A stretch of DNA of 29,818 bases, taken from contig DIYF01000136.1 of assembly GCA_002427745.1 (NCBI GenBank), positions 1 through 29,818 on the forward strand. The letters run 5' to 3'. The notes under the pieces were generated by a model that saw only the letters and a program-made list of their open reading frames with translations, had not been told where the DNA came from and did no database searches. Origin of the DNA: Roseivirga sp. UBA6061 (GTDB taxonomy: Bacteria > Bacteroidota > Bacteroidia > Cytophagales > Cyclobacteriaceae). The translations under genes were made by a program, and so were the position numbers. Positions 17,609 through 25,511 of the stretch are shown in pieces; within the stretch, counting starts at the first letter, position 1; each line of letters opens with the position of its first letter.

Positions 17609-18940
17609 TTAAACTTCGGGTTTCCAGCCGTTTTCATATTCCCTGCTCCAGAAGCCCATGGCTTTCTTGCTGTAGGGGCGACCATTGGTATTGTCTGTTT
17701 CCAGAACACCTCCACACTCCTGGGCCATATTACCCAGGTGGCACATCAGGGTACTCTTATGAGCTTCCACAGCCGGAGAGTTGAGCGGTTTTCCCTCTCT
17801 GACGGCATCCAGGAAATTCTTCATATGGTAACCGTCAAGCCCGCCAATGCCTACCACATCGGTAGAGGCTGATTTTTCTTTTTCTGTACCGCTTTTAATC
17901 ACTTTGCCATCTTTATCAAAGATCTGGTAACCATCGCGGTCTACCATGGCTGATCCTTCAGTACCAAAGATGTTGGTGCCTCTGCCGCGGTTATAGTGTT
18001 GTGGGTGAGTCCGGCAGCTGCGACCTTCCCAGGCAATCAGCGTATCATCACCATAATAGTAGCTGGCGGTCTGGGTATCGTAAAACTCCCAGTCATCATC
18101 GAAGCTGAAACGGCCTCCGGTAGAAGTGACTTTGTCAGGGTAATCTACTCCCATCATCCATCGGGCAATGTCGAGTTCGTGAAGACCATTATTGTTGACC
18201 TCACCGGTACCCCAGTGCCAGAACCAATGCCAGTTATAGTGTACATAATTGTCTTTATAGGCTGTTCTCGGAGCAGGACCCTGCCAGAGTTCCCAGTCAA
18301 GCCAGTCAGGTATACTAGCTTCTTTTCCTGTTCCGATGGATTGCCGGTTATTGGAGTACCAGGCTTTGGCATAGTAGGGGCGGCCTATGGTACCTTTGTC
18401 AATTTCCTTTTTCAGTTCCTGCGATGTAGGGGCAGAACGCTGCTGATTGCCAATCTGTAGGGTCATGCCGGTTTTAGCCTGTACCTGTATCAGCCATTCA
18501 CCTTCTTGTGGGTTATGTGAAAAGGGTTTTTCCAGGTATACGTGTTTGCCGGCATTCATTGCCATAATAGCCATGGGAGCATGCCAGTGATCTGGTGTGG
18601 CGATGGAGAGTCCGTCTATGTCTTTATTGTCGAGAAGCTTTCTGACATCAGCATAAGTTTTCACATCACTTTTCAGCCCGAACCGTTTAATGGTCCTGGC
18701 AAAAGTTCGATTGTCTACATCACAGAGGGCCACTATTTCCATGTCTCCGGGATACTTGCCTGCTTCGGCAATGTGGGCACCACCACGGCTGTTGATGCCA
18801 GCGGTAGCCATGTTTAGCCGGTCATTGGCCCCCACAATACGGTTATAACTGAAGGCAGGCATACTCATTGCGAGTCCTGCTGTACCCAGAGCTGTCTTTT
18901 TAAGAAAGCTCCTGCGGCTGTCTTTTTGTGTCTTATCCAT
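17609..18940 (-). CDS. Tat-exported Gfo/Idh/MocA-family dehydrogenase
   Basis: NAD(P)-dependent sugar oxidoreductase exported in folded form. Seen: a twin-arginine signal SRRSFLKK (residues 8-15) followed by a hydrophobic stretch ending MPAF; an N-terminal Rossmann domain (about 42-160) with the family's EKP motif at 137-139; then an alpha/beta substrate domain with NNNGLHELDIARW, where His254 and Asp257 are likely catalytic. At 443 residues it is a typical secreted Bacteroidota member. Some relatives oxidise the C3 hydroxyl of glycosides to give 3-keto sugars, or use bound NAD for redox-assisted bond cleavage. The gene follows the tandem-DUF1080 gene by three bases, and DUF1080 proteins include 3-keto-glycoside hydrolases, so the pair may work as one oxidise-then-cleave module. 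The substrate is inferred from the operon (a glucuronide), not from residues. Confidence 0.88.
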   Translation of the reverse strand: MDKTQKDSRRSFLKKTALGTAGLAMSMPAFSYNRIVGANDRLNMATAGINSRGGAHIAEAGKYPGDMEIVALCDVDNRTFARTIKRFGLKSDVKTYADVRKLLDNKDIDGLSIATPDHWHAPMAIMAMNAGKHVYLEKPFSHNPQEGEWLIQVQAKTGMTLQIGNQQRSAPTSQELKKEIDKGTIGRPYYAKAWYSNNRQSIGTGKEASIPDWLDWELWQGPAPRTAYKDNYVHYNWHWFWHWGTGEVNNNGLHELDIARWMMGVDYPDKVTSTGGRFSFDDDWEFYDTQTASYYYGDDTLIAWEGRSCRTHPQHYNRGRGTNIFGTEGSAMVDRDGYQIFDKDGKVIKSGTEKEKSASTDVVGIGGLDGYHMKNFLDAVREGKPLNSPAVEAHKSTLMCHLGNMAQECGGVLETDNTNGRPYSKKAMGFWSREYENGWKPEV

Positions 18941-18943
18941 AGT

Positions 18944-20317
18944 TTAAAACTCTCTGATCTTTATGCTTCTGTAATGAACGGTATTGCCATGGTCCTGGAG
19001 GAGGATGTGTCCCTCAGGCCATTGACCGAAATTCTCCCAGTCTTTGTACTTACTGTAAGCCACCAGGGCTCTGAAAACCTGAGAAAACCTGTCATATTCC
19101 ACCACCTTTTCGTTATTGAGCCAATGCTCCACCTTTCCGTTTTTTGATACGATACGTGCGTGGTTCCAGGCACCCACCCCTTTGAACTGCTTGCCCCTGC
19201 CGGGAACAGACAGGTTGTCTGCTGTGATAAGATCATATAAGGAACCTACCGTACGGTTGCCATTCACACCCATTTTAGCATCAGGGTGATTTCGGTCATC
19301 CAGGATCTGAAACTCACAACCAATTGCCGAACCACTGCCCTTATTCAGTGCAGGGTCTACAAAATACTTGATACCGCTGTTGGCACCTTTGGTGATTTTA
19401 AACTCCAGCTCCAGCTCGAAGTCAGAAAACTGATCAATGGTCACAATATCACCGGGCCCTGTAGACTCACCACCGTCTGTAGCAAGTACAGTCAATGTGC
19501 CATCTTTCATTTGCCATCCTTCTTGTGGAAAGCCGTCCAGCTTGGCTCCTCGCCAGCCCTCAGAGGTTTTGCCATCCCAGAGTAGTCTCCAGCCTTTGCG
19601 TTGCTCCTGCTCTGACAGCCTGTTGATGAGGTAGCTGAGTTCGGGTACTTCGGGGTCGGCAGTTAGTCGATAAGCTTCCGGATTATCTGTCAATATCCTG
19701 ATATCGCGCCATTTAATCTCCTTGTCGGCATCACCATTACCCACACTGTGAACCTGAAGCCCTATGAATCCGCTGGCGGTCAGGTCGTCCGTTAGGTTGG
19801 CACATTGAATGCCATTGATCCAGGTCCGGATATTGTCGCCAATAGCCTCGACTCGTATTTTGTTCCAGACTCCGTTTCTAAAAGCTTTTCGCCCTTTTTC
19901 ATTACGTGATAGGGGGTAGATCCAGGCCCTGCGTGCTTCATCATAAATACCTCCTGAAAATGCTCTTGGACTGGGGTCAAGCTCTACCTGGTAACCATGA
20001 ACCCGGCCATTGGAGTAGCTTTTGAGGCTGTTGCTTCTGATCTGAACACCACTGTTTATATCCGGATGCAGCCATACCTCAAACTCCAGTATAAAGTTGC
20101 CATAGTGCTTTTGGGTGGTAAGAAAGGTGTTGGGTGTGTTTTCGCGGGTGGTGCCGATAATGACTCCGTTTTCAACGCGATATTCGGCTTTGCCACCCAG
20201 CTTTTCCCAGCCTTTCAGATCGGGGGTGATCAGTGATTGCCAGTTCTGACCACTCGAGGAGTGAGCAAACAGGAAGGTAATACCAAGTGTAAATAGCAAA
20301 TGTCTGAAATGACTCAT
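18944..20317 (-). CDS. Exported tandem DUF1080 (3-keto-glycoside hydrolase-like) protein
   Basis: First gene of the uronate operon. Seen: a signal peptide at residues 1-23 (LGITFLFAHSSSGQ), then two jelly-roll (concanavalin-like) DUF1080 domains in one chain. Domain 1 spans about 24-210 (LKGWEKLGG, NSGVQIRSNS, HGYQVELDP, WNKIRVEAIGD, GFIGLQVH). Domain 2 spans about 236-457 (WRLLWDGKTSEGWRG, NSGIKYFVDP, GCEFQILDDRNH, WNHARIVSKNGKVEHWLN, GHILLQDHG). Pfam's current name for the family is 3-keto-disaccharide hydrolase, after members that cleave oxidised glycosides. Two different halves in one 457-residue protein suggest either one catalytic and one binding domain or two specificities. It is predicted to act in the periplasm with the Tat-exported dehydrogenase encoded three bases downstream. 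Confidence 0.88.
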   Translation of the reverse strand: MSHFRHLLFTLGITFLFAHSSSGQNWQSLITPDLKGWEKLGGKAEYRVENGVIIGTTRENTPNTFLTTQKHYGNFILEFEVWLHPDINSGVQIRSNSLKSYSNGRVHGYQVELDPSPRAFSGGIYDEARRAWIYPLSRNEKGRKAFRNGVWNKIRVEAIGDNIRTWINGIQCANLTDDLTASGFIGLQVHSVGNGDADKEIKWRDIRILTDNPEAYRLTADPEVPELSYLINRLSEQEQRKGWRLLWDGKTSEGWRGAKLDGFPQEGWQMKDGTLTVLATDGGESTGPGDIVTIDQFSDFELELEFKITKGANSGIKYFVDPALNKGSGSAIGCEFQILDDRNHPDAKMGVNGNRTVGSLYDLITADNLSVPGRGKQFKGVGAWNHARIVSKNGKVEHWLNNEKVVEYDRFSQVFRALVAYSKYKDWENFGQWPEGHILLQDHGNTVHYRSIKIREF

Positions 20318-20513
20318 AGATGCCTGGTTTTATAGAATTCTGATGGTTCTGTTCAAGTATTTGGCTTGTAACGTTGCTTTCTTCAGTTGAAAAAAGTAGG
20401 TTTCGTTAACGTACACGGAAATATAGAGAATTGAATCGAAAATTGATAATGATCGCCTTGAGAGTTTCTGTTTTTCGAAGGTTATCCGTGTTTTGAGCCA
20501 AAGGTTTGTTTCA
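20318..20513. promoter_or_regulatory. Divergent promoter region of the uronate operon and uxaC
   Basis: This 196-base spacer must hold the promoters for the nine-gene minus-strand operon and for uxaC. It is AT-rich and contains two short perfect palindromes: AACGTT at 20370-20375 (within GTAACGTTGC) and CGTTAACG at 20404-20411. Both have the small, symmetric form of LacI-family operator cores, and a LacI regulator is encoded nearby. I could not identify convincing -7/-33 elements of the Bacteroidota type. Operator function is inference. Confidence 0.45.
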
Positions 20514-21929
20514 ATGAAGTCATTCTTACACGATAGTTTCTTTCTGGACTGCGCTACCGCAGAACGCTTATATTTTGAGTACGCTGAGCCAAGCCCCATC
20601 ATTGACTATCACAATCATTTGTCGCCTGAGCTGATTGACAAGGACCATCATTTCTCAGACCTGGCGGAGGCCTGGCTTGATGGTGATCACTATAAGTGGA
20701 GGGCCATGCGTGCGAATGGAGTAGATGAATCTTACATTACCGGTGACCGCTCTTCCGGAGATAAGTTTCAAAAATGGGCCGAAACAGTACCCTATACCCT
20801 CAGGAATCCACTCTATATCTGGACACACCTGGAACTCAGACGTTATTTCGGGATAAACTCACTGCTCGATGGAAAAAGTGCAATTGGCATATTTCAGGAG
20901 ACACGCGAAAGGTTACAGGAACCTCAGTTTTCAACCCGAGGCCTGCTTGAGCAGATGAATGTTAAAGTACTCTGTACTACAGATGATCCCCTTGATAGTC
21001 TGGAACATCACCGGTCTATTCAACAGAGTGGAGCATCGTTGCAAGTGTATCCTACCTTTCGGCCTGACCGCTTTCTTCATCCTGATACTGATACCAGTTA
21101 TGGTTCACTTGTGGAAAAGCTCTCTGCCGTCACTTCAATTGATATCAACTCATATCAAACCTTCAGGGAAGCCCTGATTTCCCGGATGAGGCACTTCAGC
21201 AGCATGGGCTGTCGACTGGCGGATCATGGGATTACCCGGTTCAGGTTTAGTGACTTTACCTATGGCCAGGCAGAAAAGGTATTTGGTAAGGTGCTATCTC
21301 GCCAGGCTGTTTCAGCCGATGAGGGTGATTTGTTTCGTTCTGCCTTGCTATTCGATTTGGGGCAGGCATATCATGCGGAAGGCTGGGTACAACAGTTTCA
21401 CCTGGGGGCCACGCGTAATAACAATCAGCGCTTGTACGACCTGTTAGGGCCTGATATCGGTTGTGATTCCATGGGAGACTATGCGCCTGGTACTTCGCTT
21501 GCTTCCTTCCTTTCTGCATTGGACAAGCACAGCAGCCTGCCGAAAACGATACTATATAACCTCAACCCCAGAGACAACGCACTTTTTGCCACCATGGCGG
21601 GTAACTTTAATGACGGGCTTACTCCCGGAAAGATGCAGTATGGTGCCTCCTGGTGGTTTCTCGATCAGAAAGAGGGTATAGAACAACAACTGCAGGATTT
21701 GTCAAACTTCGGCCTGCTTTCACGCTTTATCGGTATGCTTACCGATTCACGCAGTTTCCTTTCCTTTCCACGGCATGAGTATTTCAGAAGAATCCTCTGC
21801 AATATGATTGGCCGCGATGTGGAGGCGGGCCTGCTTCCCAATGATCTTGCATGGCTGGGGAGCCTGGTGCAGGATATTTGCTACAACAATGTAAAGCAGT
21901 ATATGGGCTTCCATGTCAGTGAAGAATAG
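20514..21929 (+). CDS. uxaC: Glucuronate (uronate) isomerase
   Basis: Converts D-glucuronate to D-fructuronate, or galacturonate to tagaturonate, the first cytoplasmic step of the pathway encoded by the divergent operon. Seen: the N-terminal pattern FLHDSFFLDCATAERLYFEY and the metal-type DYHNHLSPE (His-x-His), typical of the amidohydrolase-fold UxaC; WRAMRANGVDESYITG; TTDDPLDSLEHH; and HLGATRNNNQ, DSMGDY and DSRSFLSFPRHEYFRR in the second half. ATG 20514 is chosen over the upstream TTG 20493 because it puts the start directly before the conserved N-terminus and gives 471 residues, the family norm. It shares its promoter region with the operon, so both halves of the pathway are probably induced together. 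No tagaturonate reductase or altronate dehydratase is present, so glucuronate is the main substrate. Confidence 0.96.
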   Translation: MKSFLHDSFFLDCATAERLYFEYAEPSPIIDYHNHLSPELIDKDHHFSDLAEAWLDGDHYKWRAMRANGVDESYITGDRSSGDKFQKWAETVPYTLRNPLYIWTHLELRRYFGINSLLDGKSAIGIFQETRERLQEPQFSTRGLLEQMNVKVLCTTDDPLDSLEHHRSIQQSGASLQVYPTFRPDRFLHPDTDTSYGSLVEKLSAVTSIDINSYQTFREALISRMRHFSSMGCRLADHGITRFRFSDFTYGQAEKVFGKVLSRQAVSADEGDLFRSALLFDLGQAYHAEGWVQQFHLGATRNNNQRLYDLLGPDIGCDSMGDYAPGTSLASFLSALDKHSSLPKTILYNLNPRDNALFATMAGNFNDGLTPGKMQYGASWWFLDQKEGIEQQLQDLSNFGLLSRFIGMLTDSRSFLSFPRHEYFRRILCNMIGRDVEAGLLPNDLAWLGSLVQDICYNNVKQYMGFHVSEE

Positions 21930-22051
21930 CGGGATACTTTTACAAGTTTACTGTTCTGTTTCAAGAATAATACATTCGATTTAAGTAATTGATATCCAGT
22001 GGTTTATTTCGGGATTGACTCTGGTTTTGAAGTCTTTCGATTTATCAAATA

Positions 22052-22070
22052 ATAGTATTACTATCTTTTT
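22052..22070 (+). terminator. Weak AT-rich hairpin after uxaC
   Basis: ATAGT-ATT-ACTAT (22052-22064) is a five-pair dyad followed by C and five T. It lies about 120 bases after the uxaC stop, in the 202-base spacer before the small membrane-protein gene. The stem is all but one pair A-T per arm, so stability is low. It may be a weak terminator or chance. Confidence 0.25.
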
Positions 22071-22131
22071 GAAACTTATTGCTATTATTTCTCGTATTGT
22101 AGATGAAGGTTTTAAGTAAAAAGCAGGAGTT

Positions 22132-22407
22132 ATGGTAGCATCGACATCAGCAGGATTATTTGGGAATTTAGGAGCGAACCAGGGCAAGCTTAACACCAGA
22201 AGAGGTAAGTCATTTCTCTGGGGGGACGCGGTTCGCAGAATGAAAGGAAAAGCTCTGGAAATCAAAGGAGACTACACTTCGGGTAGCAGGTTGAAAGAAT
22301 TAAGGGCACGATTAAAAACCGAGGCAGTTGAGGAGCGGCAAAAAAGAGCCTTAATCCTCATCAATTCAATATTGATTGTGGCATTGACATTGGTGTTAAT
22401 CGCCTGA
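22132..22407 (+). CDS. Small protein with C-terminal membrane helix
   Basis: Unrecognised 91-residue protein. Seen: a Gly/Ser/Asn-rich N-terminus (STSAGLFGNLGANQGK), a basic central part with many Arg and Lys (about 18-73, including KELRARLKTEAVEERQKR), and a single hydrophobic helix at the C-terminus (about 74-91, ALILINSILIVALTLVLIA). This layout is that of a tail-anchored or single-pass membrane protein with a basic cytoplasmic part. GGAG lies two bases before the ATG, closer than a usual ribosome site. A strong hairpin terminator follows its stop, supporting a real monocistronic gene. An 11-codon open frame (22103-22138) overlaps the start. Confidence 0.65.
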   Translation: MVASTSAGLFGNLGANQGKLNTRRGKSFLWGDAVRRMKGKALEIKGDYTSGSRLKELRARLKTEAVEERQKRALILINSILIVALTLVLIA

Positions 22408-22433
22408 TTAGAAAGTAGAGTTAAAGGTTAATT

Positions 22434-22462
22434 AAAAAAGGTACCATAGGGTACCTTTTTTT
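22434..22462. terminator. Bidirectional intrinsic terminator
   Basis: AAAAAAGGTACC (22434-22445), loop ATAG, GGTACCTTTTTT (22450-22461): a perfect 12-pair stem with A- and T-tracts on both sides. It lies between the convergent ends of the small membrane-protein gene (+) and the FtsX-like permease gene (-), so it can stop transcription from both sides. It is the clearest terminator in the window. Confidence 0.92.
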
Positions 22463-22486
22463 GTTGAGTAGTTTATTTCTTCGGAA

Positions 22487-25114
22487 TCACTCATCGCGCA
22501 AAGAACTGACGGGATTCATTTCTGAGGCACGAAGCGTTCTGGAGAATATGGTTATAAAGGCCACAATTAGTACCAGGGCGGCTGGCCCGGCAAAAAGCCA
22601 GAAGGTAATACTAATGCGGTAGGCGTAGGTATTGAGCCAGTTATTGACAATCAGGTAGGTAACAGGAAGGGCCACTAAGGCAGCAATGCTGATAAGCCTG
22701 AGAAAATCTGTGGATAGCAATGCGATCATCTGAGCAACACTGGCTCCGAGTACTTTACGGATACCGATCTCTTTTCTGCGCTTTGCTACGGTAAAGGAGG
22801 CCAGTCCAAATAGTCCCAGACAGGTGATGAGTAAAGCAAAAAGGCTCAACACACTAAATACGGTCTGAAATTGCTGATCTGACCTGAAATGGCTGTCAAA
22901 CTTTTGATCCAGGAAAAAATAGTCGAAGGGGCTGTCGAAATTTGCTTTGTAAAGCTCCCTGACCTCTGAAAGCTGCTCTTTGATATTACCGGGAGCCGTT
23001 CTGATACTTACATAATCACCGAAGCCTGATGACTGCATTAAGATCATGGCAATATGGCCCGATTTCACACCAGTCTGATGAAAGTTTTTCACCACACCTG
23101 TGATGCTGCGTTCTTTACCCCAAAGATGAATCTTTTTGTTAAGCGCATCTTTTGCATCCCGAATACCCCAGAGCCTTATGGCCTCTTCATTGACAATCAC
23201 GCGGTCTTCATGCACTGTTTCCTGATAGTTCTCTCCGGCTGCCAGCTCTATTTTCATGCCGGGGATAAACTGATGATCGATATGATATATGAAGAAGTTG
23301 AAGTTATGTTCTTCAGTGGCTCCTATGAGATTGATACCCGTGGTGCTGCCCATGGTGCTTGTCGGCAGGCCAGGAATACAGGTAGAAAGAGAAACAGATG
23401 AGAAAGCACTTGTATTGAGTAACTGATCTGTAAAGGGCTTAAAGTTCTTCATTTCCTCCGCAGTTACCGGAGCAGGCACTACAATCATACGTTCAGCATC
23501 AAGGCCCAGGTCTTTTTCCTGCATAAACTGAAGCTGCTCTGTAGAGGTAAGTGTCTGGATCAGCAGAAAAATGGCAATGGCAAACTGAAACACTACCAGG
23601 CTTTTGCGCAGCATGATACCCCCTGATGAATGAGTAAACTTTCCCTTCAATACGGCCACGGGTTTGAAGGAGGACAAAATAAAGGCTGGGAAGCTGCCCG
23701 CGAAAAGGGTGCTGAATAGGATTAAGGCTCCCCAGACCATCCAGAATAAGGGGTTGTCAAATACCGTAAAATCAGCGGGCAGGCCGGCTATCTGCCTGAA
23801 GTCATTGAGCAATACATAAATAAGGACGACACAGAGCAGGCCAGACACCAGGTTAACGAAGAAAGACTCAATGAAGAAACGCACCTTCAGTTGTACTTTG
23901 GAAGAGCCCACAACCTTTCGTATGCCTACTTCTTTCGCCCGGTCAAGGGATTTGGCAGTGGCCAGGTTGATATAGTTTACAATGGCAATAATGATGACCA
24001 ACAGCGCCACGTAAAATAGAAATAACACCACGGTAGCGTTGCCATTGGCCTCTGCTTCATAAGATTTATGAGAGTAGAGGTGAATGTCCTCTATGCGCTG
24101 ACCTATGATCCTTTCATTTTTTATTTTCTCTTCTTTGGTCAGCTTTTGTGTAAGTCTTTCCAGAGAACTTTCGAACTGTTTGTATTGTGAACCATTATTC
24201 AGCAGCACATAGGTAAAGGTATCGTTGCTGTCCCACTGACTTTCCCTCTTTTTAACCGTGGGCTCCATAGTGGCATAGGAGGTGAGCATGTCAAATTTAA
24301 AGTGCGTGTTGGCAGGGCTGTCATGAATGACTCCCACCACTTTGAGTGTGTTCCGTATGGCAGAATCCCACATAGTTTGGCCGATTACATCAAGCGTTCC
24401 AAAAAACCGCAACGCAGTCGATTCTGTCAAAACAGCTTCCAGCGGACCACTCAAAGCGGTACTCTGGTCTCCATTAATCAGTGGATAGTCAAAGATTTTA
24501 AGGAAGCTTGGGTCTACAGCATATACTTTGGAAGCCCGGAAACGCTTTTCATCTATTTTAATCACAGATTCCCACATCCGATAGGCCCGGGCATAATCTG
24601 CTACTTCAGGAAACTCCTCCTTCATTATGGGTCCGAGCAGGTGATAGCTCTCACAGTCCTGATCAATCAGTGTCTGGCCGTCCAGGTAGTCTATGGTAAT
24701 ACGGGCTACCCGCTTTGCATTTGAGTTGTGAGTTTCGTAGCTGAACTCAAAGTGTACATAGGCAAGAATGAGCAGGGCTACTGAGAGTCCTGCTGTGAGT
24801 CCCACCACATTGATCCCTGTGTAGAGCTTTTCTTTTCTGATAATCCTGAAAATGGTTTTGAAGTCGTTTTTGAACATACCAAAGTGATTTAAGCGTGCCG
24901 GTCCGCTGACTTTTCGGATCAGAGCAGGTCGGATAAGTTTAATGATCTCCCAGATGAGGAGGCGCCTGGCCTTAGCAGGGTAATATCTTTCCATGTCATC
25001 CTGAAAGCGTTCTTCCAGATCTCCTCCTATTTCTTCTGCATACTCCGGACGGAGAAAGTAATGGAGTAGCCTGAAAGGCCATCTGGGTGGGCTTATGTTG
25101 CGATGCTTACTCAT
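22487..25114 (-). CDS. FtsX-like/MacB-type ABC transporter permease with N-terminal prefix domain
   Basis: Large membrane protein of the MacB/FtsX mechanotransmission class. Seen: a soluble prefix of about 75 residues (RPEYAEEIGGDLEERFQDD...) of the type found in Bacteroidota permeases regulated by PadR proteins; a first helix near residues 98-118 (VVGLTAGLSVALLILAYV); a MacB-type periplasmic domain; and three helices around 365-480, with DRAKEVGIRKVVGSSKVQL between the first two. A further helix (VVFQFAIAIFLLIQTLTS), a second periplasmic domain, and a final set of three helices follow, with KRRKEIGIRKVLGASVAQM after the first. The duplicated (E)IGIRKVxG motif marks two FtsX repeats. At 875 residues it is a full double permease. 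No ATP-binding subunit gene is adjacent, so the ATPase must be encoded elsewhere. It overlaps the padR stop by four bases and is therefore probably under PadR control. Confidence 0.93.
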   Translation of the reverse strand: MSKHRNISPPRWPFRLLHYFLRPEYAEEIGGDLEERFQDDMERYYPAKARRLLIWEIIKLIRPALIRKVSGPARLNHFGMFKNDFKTIFRIIRKEKLYTGINVVGLTAGLSVALLILAYVHFEFSYETHNSNAKRVARITIDYLDGQTLIDQDCESYHLLGPIMKEEFPEVADYARAYRMWESVIKIDEKRFRASKVYAVDPSFLKIFDYPLINGDQSTALSGPLEAVLTESTALRFFGTLDVIGQTMWDSAIRNTLKVVGVIHDSPANTHFKFDMLTSYATMEPTVKKRESQWDSNDTFTYVLLNNGSQYKQFESSLERLTQKLTKEEKIKNERIIGQRIEDIHLYSHKSYEAEANGNATVVLFLFYVALLVIIIAIVNYINLATAKSLDRAKEVGIRKVVGSSKVQLKVRFFIESFFVNLVSGLLCVVLIYVLLNDFRQIAGLPADFTVFDNPLFWMVWGALILFSTLFAGSFPAFILSSFKPVAVLKGKFTHSSGGIMLRKSLVVFQFAIAIFLLIQTLTSTEQLQFMQEKDLGLDAERMIVVPAPVTAEEMKNFKPFTDQLLNTSAFSSVSLSTCIPGLPTSTMGSTTGINLIGATEEHNFNFFIYHIDHQFIPGMKIELAAGENYQETVHEDRVIVNEEAIRLWGIRDAKDALNKKIHLWGKERSITGVVKNFHQTGVKSGHIAMILMQSSGFGDYVSIRTAPGNIKEQLSEVRELYKANFDSPFDYFFLDQKFDSHFRSDQQFQTVFSVLSLFALLITCLGLFGLASFTVAKRRKEIGIRKVLGASVAQMIALLSTDFLRLISIAALVALPVTYLIVNNWLNTYAYRISITFWLFAGPAALVLIVAFITIFSRTLRASEMNPVSSLRDE

Positions 25115-25443
25115 GTAGTACCCATTTCCAGGTCAGGCATGGCATTCCACATACGCACCCGCAGGTCTTTCATATCACGAAGTACCCGATGTGCATAGGG
25201 TGTGGCCGTATATATGCGTTTGCGCTTGCCTCCTCTTTTTTGAGTTACTTCTCCCCATTCAGAAGTAAGAAAACCTTTCTCTTCCATACGCTTCAAAGCT
25301 GTTTGAATGGCTCCCATACTCAGTCGTTCATTGAGGCAATTCTCCAGATAACGCTCGATTTCGTTACCATAGGCCTCTTCTTTCAATATCACTACGGTCA
25401 TTAAAATGAGCTCCTGAAATTCGCCAAGCCGGTTCTTCTTCAT
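25111..25443 (-). CDS. PadR-family transcriptional regulator
   Basis: Small winged-helix repressor, 110 residues, normal for the short PadR class. Seen: LGEFQELILMTVVILKEEAYGNEIERYLE as the first helices, MGAIQTALKRMEEKGFL as the recognition helix, then the wing EWGEVTQKRGGKRKRIYTAT and a C-terminal dimerisation helix. Its stop overlaps the start of the FtsX-like permease gene (ATGA), the usual arrangement of a PadR regulator controlling its own membrane transporter. A 16-base direct repeat just upstream of its start is a good candidate for the operator or promoter it controls. Confidence 0.93.
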   Translation of the reverse strand: MKKNRLGEFQELILMTVVILKEEAYGNEIERYLENCLNERLSMGAIQTALKRMEEKGFLTSEWGEVTQKRGGKRKRIYTATPYAHRVLRDMKDLRVRMWNAMPDLEMGTT

Positions 25444-25457
25444 GATGGCAAAGTATT

Positions 25458-25511
25458 TTATACTAATTGAAGTAAATATAGGGAAACGAATGATATTATA
25501 CTAATTGAAGT
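25458..25511. promoter_or_regulatory. 16-base direct repeat in the padR promoter
   Basis: TTATACTAATTGAAGT occurs twice without mismatch, at 25458-25473 and 25496-25511. The copies start 38 bases apart, with a 22-base AT-rich spacer between. The first copy lies 15 bases upstream of the padR start codon, and the second points toward the ClbS/DfsB-like gene. Each copy contains an ACT-N6-AGT partial dyad. Position and exact repetition fit a pair of PadR operator sites; helical phasing is about 3.6 turns. Function is inferred. Confidence 0.6.

Noticed and set aside
20493..20513. TTG start for uxaC seven codons upstream
   Set aside because: The conserved N-terminus begins at ATG 20514, which gives the family's usual length.
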